Part shown: positions 1 to 6,627 of the stretch, piece by piece
Numbering within the stretch: the first letter of the stretch is position 1
Layout: each line of letters opens with the position of its first letter
DNA from: an uncultured Lachnospiraceae bacterium
Lineage (GTDB): Bacteria; Bacillota; Clostridia; Lachnospirales; Lachnospiraceae
Assembly: GCA_905236275.1 (NCBI GenBank)
Contig: CAJOPI010000201.1
Span: forward strand, 1 to 6,645
Reading direction: 5' to 3'
Length of the DNA stretch: 6,645 nt
Program-made: the position numbers and the translations under genes
Notes under the pieces: generated by a model
What the model was told of the DNA's origin: nothing
The model's input: the letters and a program-made list of their open reading frames with translations, nothing else
The model's database searches: none

Positions 1-662
1 CCCTCCACCAGATCATCCACATAGCAAAAGCTTCTCGTTTGAGTTCCATCTCCATAAATCGTGATATCTTCTCCCCTTAGTGCCTGAACTATGAAGTTTG
101 AGACCACCCGTCCGTCATTGGCATTCATGTTGGGTCCGTAAGTATTAAATATCCTGATGACTTTTATATCTACATTATTCTGTCTGTGATAATCAAAGAA
201 AAGTGTCTCAGCCACTCGTTTGCCTTCATCATAGCATGACCGTATACCTATGGGGTTCACATTCCCCCAATATTCCTCTGGCTGCGGATGAACGGCAGGA
301 TTTCCATATACCTCACTCGTTGAAGCCTGAAGGATACGCGCATTTACCCTCTTCGCAAGACCCAGCATGTTTATGGCTCCCATGACAGAGGTTTTTATGG
401 TTTTTACCGGATTGTACTGGTAATGAACCGGTGACGCAGGACAGGCAAGATTGTAGATCTGGTCAATCTCTACCAGAAGCTCCTTTGTAACATCATGCCT
501 GATCAGCTCAAAATTGTGGCAGTCCAATAACGGCTCAATATTCTTCTTTGCTCCCGTGAAAAAATTATCCACGCAGATAACATCATTCCCCTCTTTTACA
601 AGACGTGTGCAAAGATGAGAACCTATAAAACCGGCTCCACCGGTTACAAGAATACGTTTCAT
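1..662 (-). CDS. uxs: UDP-glucuronate decarboxylase (UDP-xylose synthase), C-terminus cut by window edge
   Basis: This enzyme of the extended short-chain dehydrogenase/reductase family oxidises UDP-glucuronate at C4 with bound NAD, loses CO2 and re-reduces the 4-keto intermediate to UDP-xylose in the cytosol. I translated 220 codons from the ATG at 662; about 90-100 residues of a usual ~310 are missing beyond the left edge. Visible marks are the NAD-binding glycine motif [10 protein letters not shown] (8-17), the family-typical [12 protein letters not shown] (32-43), [20 protein letters not shown] (80-99), STSEVYGNP (114-122, with the Glu117 that matches the catalytic Glu of human UXS1), and SCYDEGKR (142-149) giving the YxxxK pair Tyr144/Lys148. 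The YDEGKR and [12 protein letters not shown] signatures separate it from dTDP-glucose dehydratases and GalE. It starts inside the ugd stop (ATGA) behind a consensus SD, and uses the product of ugd directly. Identity is firm; the active-site Arg expected in the missing part cannot be checked. Confidence 0.93.
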   Translation of the reverse strand, partial: MKRILVTGGAGFIGSHLCTRLVKEGNDVICVDNFFTGAKKNIEPLLDCHNFELIRHDVTKELLVEIDQIYNLACPASPVHYQYNPVKTIKTSVMGAINMLGLAKRVNARILQASTSEVYGNPAVHPQPEEYWGNVNPIGIRSCYDEGKRVAETLFFDYHRQNNVDIKVIRIFNTYGPNMNANDGRVVSNFIVQALRGEDITIYGDGTQTRSFCYVDDLVE

Positions 663-2017
663 ACCTTCACTGCCTCCTTGCTTTCTCCGGACACTCTTGT
701 TCCGATTTGATAATATGCAATTCCGTATTCTTCCACGCGATTCGCATCATATTGATTTCTTCCGTCAAAAATCACCGGTTCCTTAAGGAGTCTCTTAATT
801 TCATAGAAATCCGGGCTCCTGAATTCCTTCCATTCGGTAATGAGGATCATTGCATCCGCATCTTTCAGAGCTTCATATTTATTATCAACATACGTAATCT
901 TATCATTACCTTTAAGATAGCATTCCCTGGCCTCTTTCTCGGCCTTAGGATCATAAGCCCTGATCTTTGCGCCCGCCTCAGTCAGCATCTTAATTATAGT
1001 AATAGCCGGAGACTCCCTCATATCATCCGTATCAGGCTTAAAAGCCAAGCCCCATACTGCAAATGTCCTGTCTTTTAAATCATCACCAAAGCGTTCCTTA
1101 ACTTTCTTTACTATCACCTGCTTTTGGGAGCGATTTACATCCTCTACGGATTGCAGTAATCTTGTTTCATAGCCAAACTGTGATGCTGTCTTTATAAGCG
1201 CCTGAACGTCCTTTGGGAAACAACTCCCGCCATAACCGCATCCTGGATATATGAAAGAAAATCCAATCCTCCGGTCGCTTCCGATTCCCCTCCGTACCTT
1301 ATTTACATCTGCTCCAACCTTTTCGCAAATATTGGATATTTCATTCATAAAAGAAATCTTTGTTGCCAGCATTGAATTAGCAGCATACTTTGTCATCTCC
1401 GCAGATGGGATATCCATAAAGATCAGGTTATCATTATTCATGAAATAAGGCTTGTATAATTCCCGCATTGCAGCTTCTGCCCTGTCGCTGTCAACACCAA
1501 TGACTACCCTGTCAGGTTTCATACAGTCTGCAATGGCACTTCCCTCTTTTAAGAATTCAGGATTCGATATAACATCAAAAGTTAAATTCGAATTTCTCTT
1601 ATCAAGTTCCTGCTGAATAGCCTCACGAACCTTCGTCGCTGTTCCTACCGGCACTGTAGACTTATCTACAACGTACATATGCCTCTTCATATTTGCACCA
1701 ATGCTCTTGGCCACGGCGAGTACATATTGCAGATCAGCTGAACCGTCCTCACCCATGGGAGTTCCTACAGCAATAAAGGCAATTTCAGCTGTTTCAAGAG
1801 CCTCTGCGATATCTGTGGTAAAATTCAAACTCCCGCTGCTGTGGTTTCTCTCAACCATTTCCGAAAGCCCCGGCTCATAAATTGGAATAATACCCTTTTT
1901 TAGTTTTCCGATTTTTTCTTCATTGACATCAACACACCAGACAAAATTGCCCATTTCCGCAAAGCAGGTTCCTGTCACCAGTCCAACATATCCAGTTCCG
2001 ACAACCGCTACCCTCAT
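659..2017 (-). CDS. ugd: UDP-glucose 6-dehydrogenase
   Basis: This cytosolic enzyme carries out the two-step NAD-dependent oxidation of UDP-glucose to UDP-glucuronate. With the ATG at 2017 the protein is 452 residues, normal for the bacterial Ugd/TuaD family. The N-terminal Rossmann domain opens [13 protein letters not shown] (GxGxxG at 7-12) with Asp30 ending strand 2. [10 protein letters not shown] (152-161), [11 protein letters not shown] (208-218; Lys210, Asn214) and [12 protein letters not shown] (259-270) carry the expected catalytic residues, including the nucleophile Cys266. [16 protein letters not shown] (322-337) marks the C-terminal UDP-binding domain. A longer reading from a TTG at 2044 adds nine residues, but it leaves the AGGGGG SD inside the coding region, and the family normally begins with MRVAVVG-like residues, so I prefer the ATG. 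The tail after the last fold residues ([11 protein letters not shown]) is short and encodes the uxs SD. The gene sits 23 nt after glf and overlaps uxs by 4 nt, which couples production of UDP-glucuronate to its decarboxylase. Confidence 0.96.
   Translation of the reverse strand: MRVAVVGTGYVGLVTGTCFAEMGNFVWCVDVNEEKIGKLKKGIIPIYEPGLSEMVERNHSSGSLNFTTDIAEALETAEIAFIAVGTPMGEDGSADLQYVLAVAKSIGANMKRHMYVVDKSTVPVGTATKVREAIQQELDKRNSNLTFDVISNPEFLKEGSAIADCMKPDRVVIGVDSDRAEAAMRELYKPYFMNNDNLIFMDIPSAEMTKYAANSMLATKISFMNEISNICEKVGADVNKVRRGIGSDRRIGFSFIYPGCGYGGSCFPKDVQALIKTASQFGYETRLLQSVEDVNRSQKQVIVKKVKERFGDDLKDRTFAVWGLAFKPDTDDMRESPAITIIKMLTEAGAKIRAYDPKAEKEARECYLKGNDKITYVDNKYEALKDADAMILITEWKEFRSPDFYEIKRLLKEPVIFDGRNQYDANRVEEYGIAYYQIGTRVSGESKEAVKV
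673..679 (-). promoter_or_regulatory. Ribosome binding site for uxs inside the ugd 3' end
   Basis: On the minus strand AAGGAGG lies 10 nt before the uxs ATG at 662. It is formed by the ugd codons for Lys-Glu-Ala near its C-terminus (tail KEAVKV), so the last residues of Ugd double as the translation signal for the next gene. It is the best SD match in the window. Confidence 0.85.
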
Positions 2018-2027
2018 AAAATATTTA

Positions 2028-2033
2028 CCCCCT
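2028..2033 (-). promoter_or_regulatory. Ribosome binding site deciding the ugd start
   Basis: AGGGGG on the minus strand lies 10 nt before the ATG at 2017. It reads as AGGAGG with one A to G change that can still pair with 16S rRNA through a G-U wobble. Its position supports the ATG at 2017 over the in-frame TTG at 2044, which overlaps the glf stop. Confidence 0.75.
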
Positions 2034-2040
2034 AATACAG

Positions 2041-3147
2041 TCAAAATTTCCCGCTATCTTCCAAAGCCTGTTTTATAACCTGATCCATATCCATATAGCG
2101 ATAAGTTCCAAGCCTGCCTCCAAACAAAAGCCCCTTTTCAGCTTTCGCCTTATTTTTATACTTTTCGTATATGGCAAGGTTCCGTTCATCGTTCACGGGA
2201 TAATAAGGCTCATCCCCTTTTTTCCACTTTGCCGAATACTCTTTTGTAATAATTGTCTTATCCGGATTTCCCGCTCCAAATAAAAAATGCTTATGCTCTA
2301 TGATCCTCGTATACGGAGTATCATTATGTGTATAATTCATCCCGGCAACTCCTTGATAATTGGGACATTCCAAAATTTCCGTTTCAAACCTGAGACTTCG
2401 GTATTCAAGTTCTCCAAAGCAGTAATCATAATATTCATCAATAGTTCCGCTATAGACAATATTCTCTACCAATCTGCCGAACTCATCTTTATCAGACAGA
2501 TAATCAATCCCAAGACGGACATCTATCCCTTCGAGCATTCTTTTCACCATCTCGGTATATCCATCAAGAGGAATTCCCTGATGCGCGTGATTAAAATAAT
2601 TATTGTCAAAGGTCAGTCTCACCGGAAGTCTCTTTATAATGAATGCAGGAAGCTCTGAACAGGGCCTTCCCCACTGCTTCTCCGTATATCCCTTGATCAG
2701 CTTCTCATAAATATCAGTACCGACAAGTGATATGGCCTGTTCTTCCAGATTCTTTGGAGAGCTGATCCCTGCTTCTTCCACCTGCTCCCGAATTTTATCT
2801 CTTGCCTGCTCAGGTGTTTTCACATCGGGCCATATCTTTGTAAAAGTATTCATGTTAAAGGGAAGATTATACAACTCCCCCCTATAATTTGCTATCGGAG
2901 AATATACGAAATGATTGAATCTGGTAAATCGATTAACAAACTTCCACACATCTTCTTTATCAGTATGGAAAATGTGTGGTCCATATACGTGTACATCAAT
3001 GCCTTCGATTCTTTTTGAATAAATATTTCCTGCAAGATGATCCCGTCTGTCTATTACAAGGCATTTTTTTCCGGAATCAGTTTTCTGCCTTGCAAAAACT
3101 GCTCCGTACAAACCTGCCCCAACAATAAGATAATCGTAGTTTGGCAA
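2041..3147 (-). CDS. glf: UDP-galactopyranose mutase
   Basis: This flavoenzyme contracts the ring of UDP-galactopyranose to UDP-galactofuranose, the donor for Galf residues in bacterial glycans, using reduced FAD as a nucleophile. The 368-residue length is typical. The FAD-binding motif is LIVGAGLYGAVFA (7-19). Other family signatures are HVYGPHIFHT (53-62), the substrate-loop region NYRGELYNLPFNMNTF (87-102), KGYTEKQWGRPCSELPAFI (152-170, with the Trp that stacks near uridine), IKRLPVRLTFDNNYF (171-185), YTRIIEHKHF (279-288) and the C-terminal flavin-contacting GGRLGTYRYMDMD (343-355). The start is a TTG at 3147: the FAD motif begins at residue 7, no in-frame ATG lies nearby, and AAGGGGG is 6 nt upstream. 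It follows galE by 11 nt, which supplies UDP-galactose. A Galf-containing surface polymer is the inference; the enzyme identity is firm. Confidence 0.97.
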   Translation of the reverse strand: MPNYDYLIVGAGLYGAVFARQKTDSGKKCLVIDRRDHLAGNIYSKRIEGIDVHVYGPHIFHTDKEDVWKFVNRFTRFNHFVYSPIANYRGELYNLPFNMNTFTKIWPDVKTPEQARDKIREQVEEAGISSPKNLEEQAISLVGTDIYEKLIKGYTEKQWGRPCSELPAFIIKRLPVRLTFDNNYFNHAHQGIPLDGYTEMVKRMLEGIDVRLGIDYLSDKDEFGRLVENIVYSGTIDEYYDYCFGELEYRSLRFETEILECPNYQGVAGMNYTHNDTPYTRIIEHKHFLFGAGNPDKTIITKEYSAKWKKGDEPYYPVNDERNLAIYEKYKNKAKAEKGLLFGGRLGTYRYMDMDQVIKQALEDSGKF

Positions 3148-3153
3148 AGTTTT

Positions 3154-3160
3154 CCCCCTT
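3154..3160 (-). promoter_or_regulatory. Ribosome binding site for the glf TTG start, overlapping the galE stop
   Basis: AAGGGGG on the minus strand lies 6 nt before the TTG at 3147, and its first two A residues are the last two bases of the galE TAA stop (3161-3159). A ribosome finishing galE would therefore sit on the glf initiation site, which suggests coupled translation and may offset the weak TTG start. Confidence 0.75.
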
Positions 3161-4133
3161 AATACTCTGCTTTTTCATGCCAGTTCCATGCATGAGCCAC
3201 TATTGTATCTATATCCGCATAACGCGGTTTCCATCCAAGTACTTTTTCAGCTTTTTCACTGCTCCCCACAAGCTTCGCAGGGTCTCCCGCTCTTCTGTCC
3301 GAAAGAGTCACCTTAAACTCCTTTCCTGTCACTCTCTTTACCGAATCAATGACTTCCAGAACCGAGGTTCCCAAAGAATTTCCAAGATTAAAGAAATCAC
3401 TCTCTCCTCCGTTTTCAAGATAATGGAGAGCTTTCAAATGAGCATCAGCAAGGTCGCTAACATGTATATAATCCCTTACACAACTGCCGTCTGTAGTATC
3501 ATAATCAGTTCCAAAGACCTTGATATCATCTCTTTTACCACTTGCAGCATCAAGAACCAGTGGAATGATATGCGTCTCAGGATCGTGGCTTTCACCTATC
3601 TCTCCGTCCGGATCTGCTCCCGCCGCATTAAAATATCTTAATACAGCAAATTTTAGTCCATAGGCCTTCTGATAATCCTTAAAAATCCTCTCAACTGTAA
3701 GCTTTGTCATCCCATAGGGATTTATCGGATTCTGAGGCATATCTTCCGTAATAGGTACTTTCTCCGGCTCACCATAAGTCGCACAGGTAGACGAGAAAAT
3801 TATTTTATTGCTGTCATGTCTTCTCATAACCTTCAACAGATTAAGAGAATTTACCACATTGTTGTAATAATATTTTTCAGGCTTTTCGACTGACTCGCCA
3901 ACGTATGCGTATGCGGCGAAATGAAATACCGCATCTATCCTGAATCTCTCAAATACAGCCTCAAGAGCAGCTTCATTTGCCAGATCTCCTTCAATAAAAG
4001 TGCCCCACTTAACTGCCTCTCTGTGACCGTAGATCAGATTATCAAATACTATTGTTTCGTAGCCTTCCTTATTCAACTGTTTGTTTATATGTGAGCCGAT
4101 ATAACCTGCTCCACCACATACAAGTATTGCCAT
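3159..4133 (-). CDS. galE: UDP-glucose 4-epimerase
   Basis: This NAD-dependent extended SDR enzyme interconverts UDP-glucose and UDP-galactose. Its 324 residues are normal for the short Firmicute GalE type. Visible are GGAGYIGSH (7-15), Asp31 at the end of strand 2 for NAD ribose binding, HFAAYAYVGESVEKP (71-85), FSSTCATYGEP (113-123, where Thr116 aligns with E. coli Ser124), the YxxxK pair Tyr140/Lys144 in NPYGMTK, RYFNAAGADPDGEIGE (166-181) and DGSCVRDYIHVSDLA (215-229). In RAGDPAKLVG (281-290), Leu288 falls where E. coli GalE has the bulky Tyr299 that excludes N-acetylated substrates, so UDP-GlcNAc/UDP-GalNAc epimerisation is also possible; this rests on my hand alignment. The ATG at 4133 has AGGA 5 nt upstream and puts the NAD motif at the usual place. 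It feeds glf directly downstream. Confidence 0.96.
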   Translation of the reverse strand: MAILVCGGAGYIGSHINKQLNKEGYETIVFDNLIYGHREAVKWGTFIEGDLANEAALEAVFERFRIDAVFHFAAYAYVGESVEKPEKYYYNNVVNSLNLLKVMRRHDSNKIIFSSTCATYGEPEKVPITEDMPQNPINPYGMTKLTVERIFKDYQKAYGLKFAVLRYFNAAGADPDGEIGESHDPETHIIPLVLDAASGKRDDIKVFGTDYDTTDGSCVRDYIHVSDLADAHLKALHYLENGGESDFFNLGNSLGTSVLEVIDSVKRVTGKEFKVTLSDRRAGDPAKLVGSSEKAEKVLGWKPRYADIDTIVAHAWNWHEKAEY

Positions 4134-4138
4134 TGAAA

Positions 4139-4150
4139 TCCTGCTCCCTC
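4139..4150 (-). promoter_or_regulatory. Ribosome binding region for galE
   Basis: The minus strand reads GAGGGAGCAGGA before the ATG at 4133. AGGA is 5 nt away and GAGGGAG 10 nt away; either could serve as the SD. It lies in the 35-nt gap after the DUF4422 gene, in which I see no terminator hairpin. Confidence 0.6.
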
Positions 4151-4168
4151 ACCGTCATTCACAAGGTT

Positions 4169-5266
4169 TTACCTGAAAAGTAATCTTCCCGTGTGATATA
4201 TTTTCAGACCATTCAGATTTGCCATGAAATAAAGCGTCGTCAGACTCTCGCTCATATATGCAGTATAACGGTCAGCCCTGTCCGCTCCCTTTGGCACCGA
4301 CATTTCCTCTATCCTGTCAAGTATCGGGAAAACCCAGGCACAGTAATCTGCAAAAACCTGCTTTTTTGCCAGCAGCATATTATAGTTATAAAATTCATGG
4401 GCACCGAATATCTTATCAAAAACCCTTCCATAATCAGGGTATAATTCACATACAGCCTGCCTTAACGTTTCCCAGTCCTTCTCCTGCACATACCAGCTGT
4501 GCTGTATCCCGGCATTCGGATAGTGGATCATTGGAAATGGAAGGACTGCATCCAGATCATTTTCCCTTATCCTTCTCAGATCGTCATCTGACAGATCGAG
4601 AAGCCTTCTGTAATGACAGATGCCGACATATTCATCAGCTGTATCCAACCGGTTTTTCCATACCCAGTAATGAGCCGTCATCTCACACCGGTTCGGATTT
4701 TTTTCAGATATATTGTCACCCTCATTATCATAAAAATCTGCCTGACCCTTTATATCAATCCCATTCTTAACCGCTCCGCTGCATCCAAGATACAGTCTTT
4801 TTACATAATCAGGAAATCCGGGAGGATTAAGGAGTGGTTTATCCTTGTAAAAGGATGCTGCATAAACAGTCAGCCCGGGAATTTCAGTTTCCTTATTTCT
4901 TAAAATCAGCGAATGGACCGACCTGAATCTGCCTCCGGCTTCAAAATACTTTTCCATTAATGCAGCTTCCATTTTTGAATCAAGCATCAGCGGATTCATA
5001 AACCCATTGGCTTCCAGCAGTTCTTTTATCTCCGGATGGATAAGCTCCGGAACTGCCGCATATATCTTTATTTTTCCCTTAACTTCCTCATTCAAAAGAG
5101 CTGCTTCCTGAGATAAAGACTTCACCGGGATTCCAAATATCTCTCCCGTATTTTTACCGGTATCGGATACCAGAAAGGCCTTCAGTTCATCTTCCGGTCT
5201 GATCAGCAGCAATGCCTTATATAAACCGGCCGCTGTCGCTTTTGCACCAAAAATATAATAATCCAA
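4169..5266 (-). CDS. DUF4422 family glycosyltransferase with N-terminal Rossmann-like domain
   Basis: This is a probable cytosolic glycosyltransferase for exopolysaccharide or capsule assembly. From the TTG at 5266 it has 365 residues. Residues ~1-105 form an alpha/beta segment starting DYYIFGAKATAAGLYKALL, followed by LKAFLVSD and IKIYAAVPELIHPEIKELL, resembling the nucleotide- or sugar-binding Rossmann-like domains attached to other Firmicute transferases. The DUF4422 domain follows: DNEGDNISEKN (~180-190), EMTAHYWVWKN (~195-205), YVGICHYRR (213-221), EFYNYNMLLAKKQVFADYCAWVFPIL (~291-316, split across the motif) and YTAYMSESLTTLYF (334-347). No signal peptide or membrane segment is seen. 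A GTG at 5275 would add three residues but lies inside the SD, so the TTG is preferred. It sits between the GT2 gene and galE-glf; a role in transferring galactose or galactofuranose is a guess from neighbours, and donor and acceptor cannot be read from the sequence. Confidence 0.85.
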   Translation of the reverse strand: MDYYIFGAKATAAGLYKALLLIRPEDELKAFLVSDTGKNTGEIFGIPVKSLSQEAALLNEEVKGKIKIYAAVPELIHPEIKELLEANGFMNPLMLDSKMEAALMEKYFEAGGRFRSVHSLILRNKETEIPGLTVYAASFYKDKPLLNPPGFPDYVKRLYLGCSGAVKNGIDIKGQADFYDNEGDNISEKNPNRCEMTAHYWVWKNRLDTADEYVGICHYRRLLDLSDDDLRRIRENDLDAVLPFPMIHYPNAGIQHSWYVQEKDWETLRQAVCELYPDYGRVFDKIFGAHEFYNYNMLLAKKQVFADYCAWVFPILDRIEEMSVPKGADRADRYTAYMSESLTTLYFMANLNGLKIYHTGRLLFR

Positions 5267-5271
5267 TTTTT

Positions 5272-5279
5272 TCACCCCT
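5272..5279 (-). promoter_or_regulatory. Ribosome binding site deciding the DUF4422 gene start
   Basis: AGGGGTGA on the minus strand is close to the consensus AGGAGGTGA. Its GGGG run ends 8 nt before the TTG at 5266, a normal spacing. The upstream in-frame GTG at 5275 is itself part of this motif and so would have no SD of its own. Confidence 0.65.
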
Positions 5280-5314
5280 AAATCTTATACCATTAACGAG
5301 TATAGCCATCCCGA

Positions 5315-6562
5315 CTATCTGGCTCTGACCACAGCGTCAAAGATAAGATTCTGCGGAATATGTTCATCCGTATCCGTCCAATAGATAACGTCGCAATAAT
5401 CAGACAGCAAAAGCTGCGAATACCAGTACCTTCCAACAAGTCCCTTGCCTACAAGCACTATCCTGCTGTTCTTTCTGATTTTCTGATATGGTACCTGAAA
5501 ACGTAATGGCGCTGTCGTCATCGTGCCGCCCGATGCCCTGGCAGATTCAAAAAATATTTCTTCCAGAGTCTTTGTAGTTATAAGCTGATACCATTCCCAG
5601 ATACGTACATCATGAAAATAATTTTCCGGCAGCTTCTCCGCTTCCAGCAGCGGGAAAATCTCTTCCCTGTATTTTTTATAAAGAAATTCCGCTTTTCTGA
5701 ACTCCGTCATCCTGTCGAAATATTCCCTCATAAGCCGGATAGAAACATTCAGGTAACTTTGCCGAACTTCATTCCAGACACCAAGCTTCTTAAATTTCTC
5801 TACAACCGTATAAATTCCTTCATAAGCTGCCTCCGGATGTCTCGTCTGAGAATCACACTGACTGCTCCCCGTTCCTACACGGTAATTGATAAATGCCCTG
5901 TCTATAACTGACAGCTTTTTTGCCAGTACCGGAGCCAGCATCGAAATATCCTGATCATCCGATATCGGGATAGGAGTAAATGAAAGTCCGTTATCCGTTA
6001 AAAGACTTCTCCTGAAAAGCTTGTTCCATGCATAATTATCAGCTATCTCACAGATATATTCCGGACATTCCCTCCAGTTAAAGGACTCCTTATCCGGAGC
6101 ATACTTTAGATCCGGATGCGCAAGATTTCCTGTGACTTTCCGGAGCTCATCATCAAAAGTCCTTCCCCTGCAGATAACAACCTCTGAGTCTGTATTGATA
6201 GCCTTTTTTACTAAGGATTCCACCATATCAGGTTCAAAAAAATCATCACTGTCGAGAAACTGGATATATTTTCCCTCTGCATTTCTTAAACCCATGTTCC
6301 TCGCTGAAGCCGCACCCCTGCCTTCATTTTCCTTCGAAAATATCCGTATGCGTCCATCCTTTGCCGCATAGCTTTCAAGGATTTTTAATGAGTCATCTTT
6401 TGACCCGTCATTCACGCATACAATATCCAGAGCCTTCCAGGTCTGGTTTAATACAGACTCCAGACACCGGCTTAAATATTTCGCAGAATTATATACAGGA
6501 ATTACTATGGATACCGTATTTTCTGACTGTATTCTGTTTTCATTTTCCAAGTAGTTTTGCAA
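5315..6562 (-). CDS. GT2 family glycosyltransferase with shortened C-terminal Rossmann-like segment
   Basis: This is an inverting GT-A fold transferase that moves a sugar from a nucleotide donor to a glycan or lipid-linked acceptor at the inner membrane face. In its 415 residues the GT2 domain begins VSIVIPVYNSAKYLSRCLESVLNQTW (17-42), with VNDGSKDDS (50-58), EGRGAASARNMGLRNAEGKYI (80-100, read in parts) and the metal-binding DSDD (104-107). AWNKLFRRSLL (178-188) and the acidic SDDQDIS (201-207) are the usual acceptor-side motifs, and FINYRVGTGSSQ (224-235) matches the YRxGxxSS-like element. A helical region (~245-350) leads to a Rossmann-like start, SRIVLVGKGLVGRYWYSQLL (366-385), which stops at FDAVVRAR (408-415), about half the length of such a domain. 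No membrane helix is seen, so it is a soluble or peripheral enzyme. The start is TTG at 6562 with AGAGGA 8 nt upstream. Substrate specificity is unknown. Confidence 0.9.
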   Translation of the reverse strand: MQNYLENENRIQSENTVSIVIPVYNSAKYLSRCLESVLNQTWKALDIVCVNDGSKDDSLKILESYAAKDGRIRIFSKENEGRGAASARNMGLRNAEGKYIQFLDSDDFFEPDMVESLVKKAINTDSEVVICRGRTFDDELRKVTGNLAHPDLKYAPDKESFNWRECPEYICEIADNYAWNKLFRRSLLTDNGLSFTPIPISDDQDISMLAPVLAKKLSVIDRAFINYRVGTGSSQCDSQTRHPEAAYEGIYTVVEKFKKLGVWNEVRQSYLNVSIRLMREYFDRMTEFRKAEFLYKKYREEIFPLLEAEKLPENYFHDVRIWEWYQLITTKTLEEIFFESARASGGTMTTAPLRFQVPYQKIRKNSRIVLVGKGLVGRYWYSQLLLSDYCDVIYWTDTDEHIPQNLIFDAVVRAR

Positions 6563-6570
6563 AATATTTT

Positions 6571-6576
6571 TCCTCT
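6571..6576 (-). promoter_or_regulatory. Ribosome binding site for the GT2 gene
   Basis: AGAGGA on the minus strand lies 8 nt before the TTG at 6562. No in-frame ATG lies close by, and the GT2 fold starts near residue 17, so the TTG start is well supported. Confidence 0.75.
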
Positions 6577-6627
6577 GTGATCTTTGTGAACCAATGTTAT
6601 GATGTCAGGGTCAAAAGTCATCAGCCA
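6577..6627 (-). other. Leader between the palindrome and the GT2 ribosome binding site
   Basis: This short non-coding stretch holds ACTTTTGACCC followed by a weak inverted repeat, TGATG (6623-6619) and CATCA (6604-6600), around a 14-nt loop. TTGACC resembles a -35 box, but no acceptable -10 hexamer occurs 16-18 nt after it, so I do not call a promoter. The operon may start beyond the right edge. Confidence 0.4.

Noticed and set aside
203..385. 60-codon open frame on the plus strand
   Set aside because: It is antisense to uxs, whose motifs run through the same bases, and nothing supports it as a gene.
2018..2044. Upstream TTG start for ugd (nine extra residues)
   Set aside because: The extension contains the AGGGGG SD for the ATG at 2017 and overlaps the glf stop; family members begin at the ATG-equivalent residue.
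3141..3641. 166-codon open frame on the plus strand
   Set aside because: It is antisense to galE, whose motifs are intact across this span; the translation shows no family features.
3159..4133. Possible dTDP-glucose dehydratase or other SDR for the galE gene
   Set aside because: The short length, GGAGYIGSH, DNLIYGH, HFAAYAYVGESV and DGSCVRDYIHVSDLA motifs are those of GalE, and the dehydratase Asp-Glu catalytic pair is absent.
4258..4770. 170-codon open frame on the plus strand
   Set aside because: It lies fully antisense to the DUF4422 gene, has a low-complexity Pro/Ser/His-rich translation without a recognisable domain, and no SD. It is a shadow of the real gene.
5286..5304. Small hairpin TATAC-9 nt-GTATA between the two transferase genes
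   Set aside because: A 5-bp AT-rich stem with a 9-nt loop and no following T-run is too weak for a terminator and is expected by chance.
6580..6620. Possible promoter with TTGACC as -35
   Set aside because: No acceptable -10 hexamer occurs 16-18 nt downstream, and the nearest TA-rich triplets are wrongly spaced.
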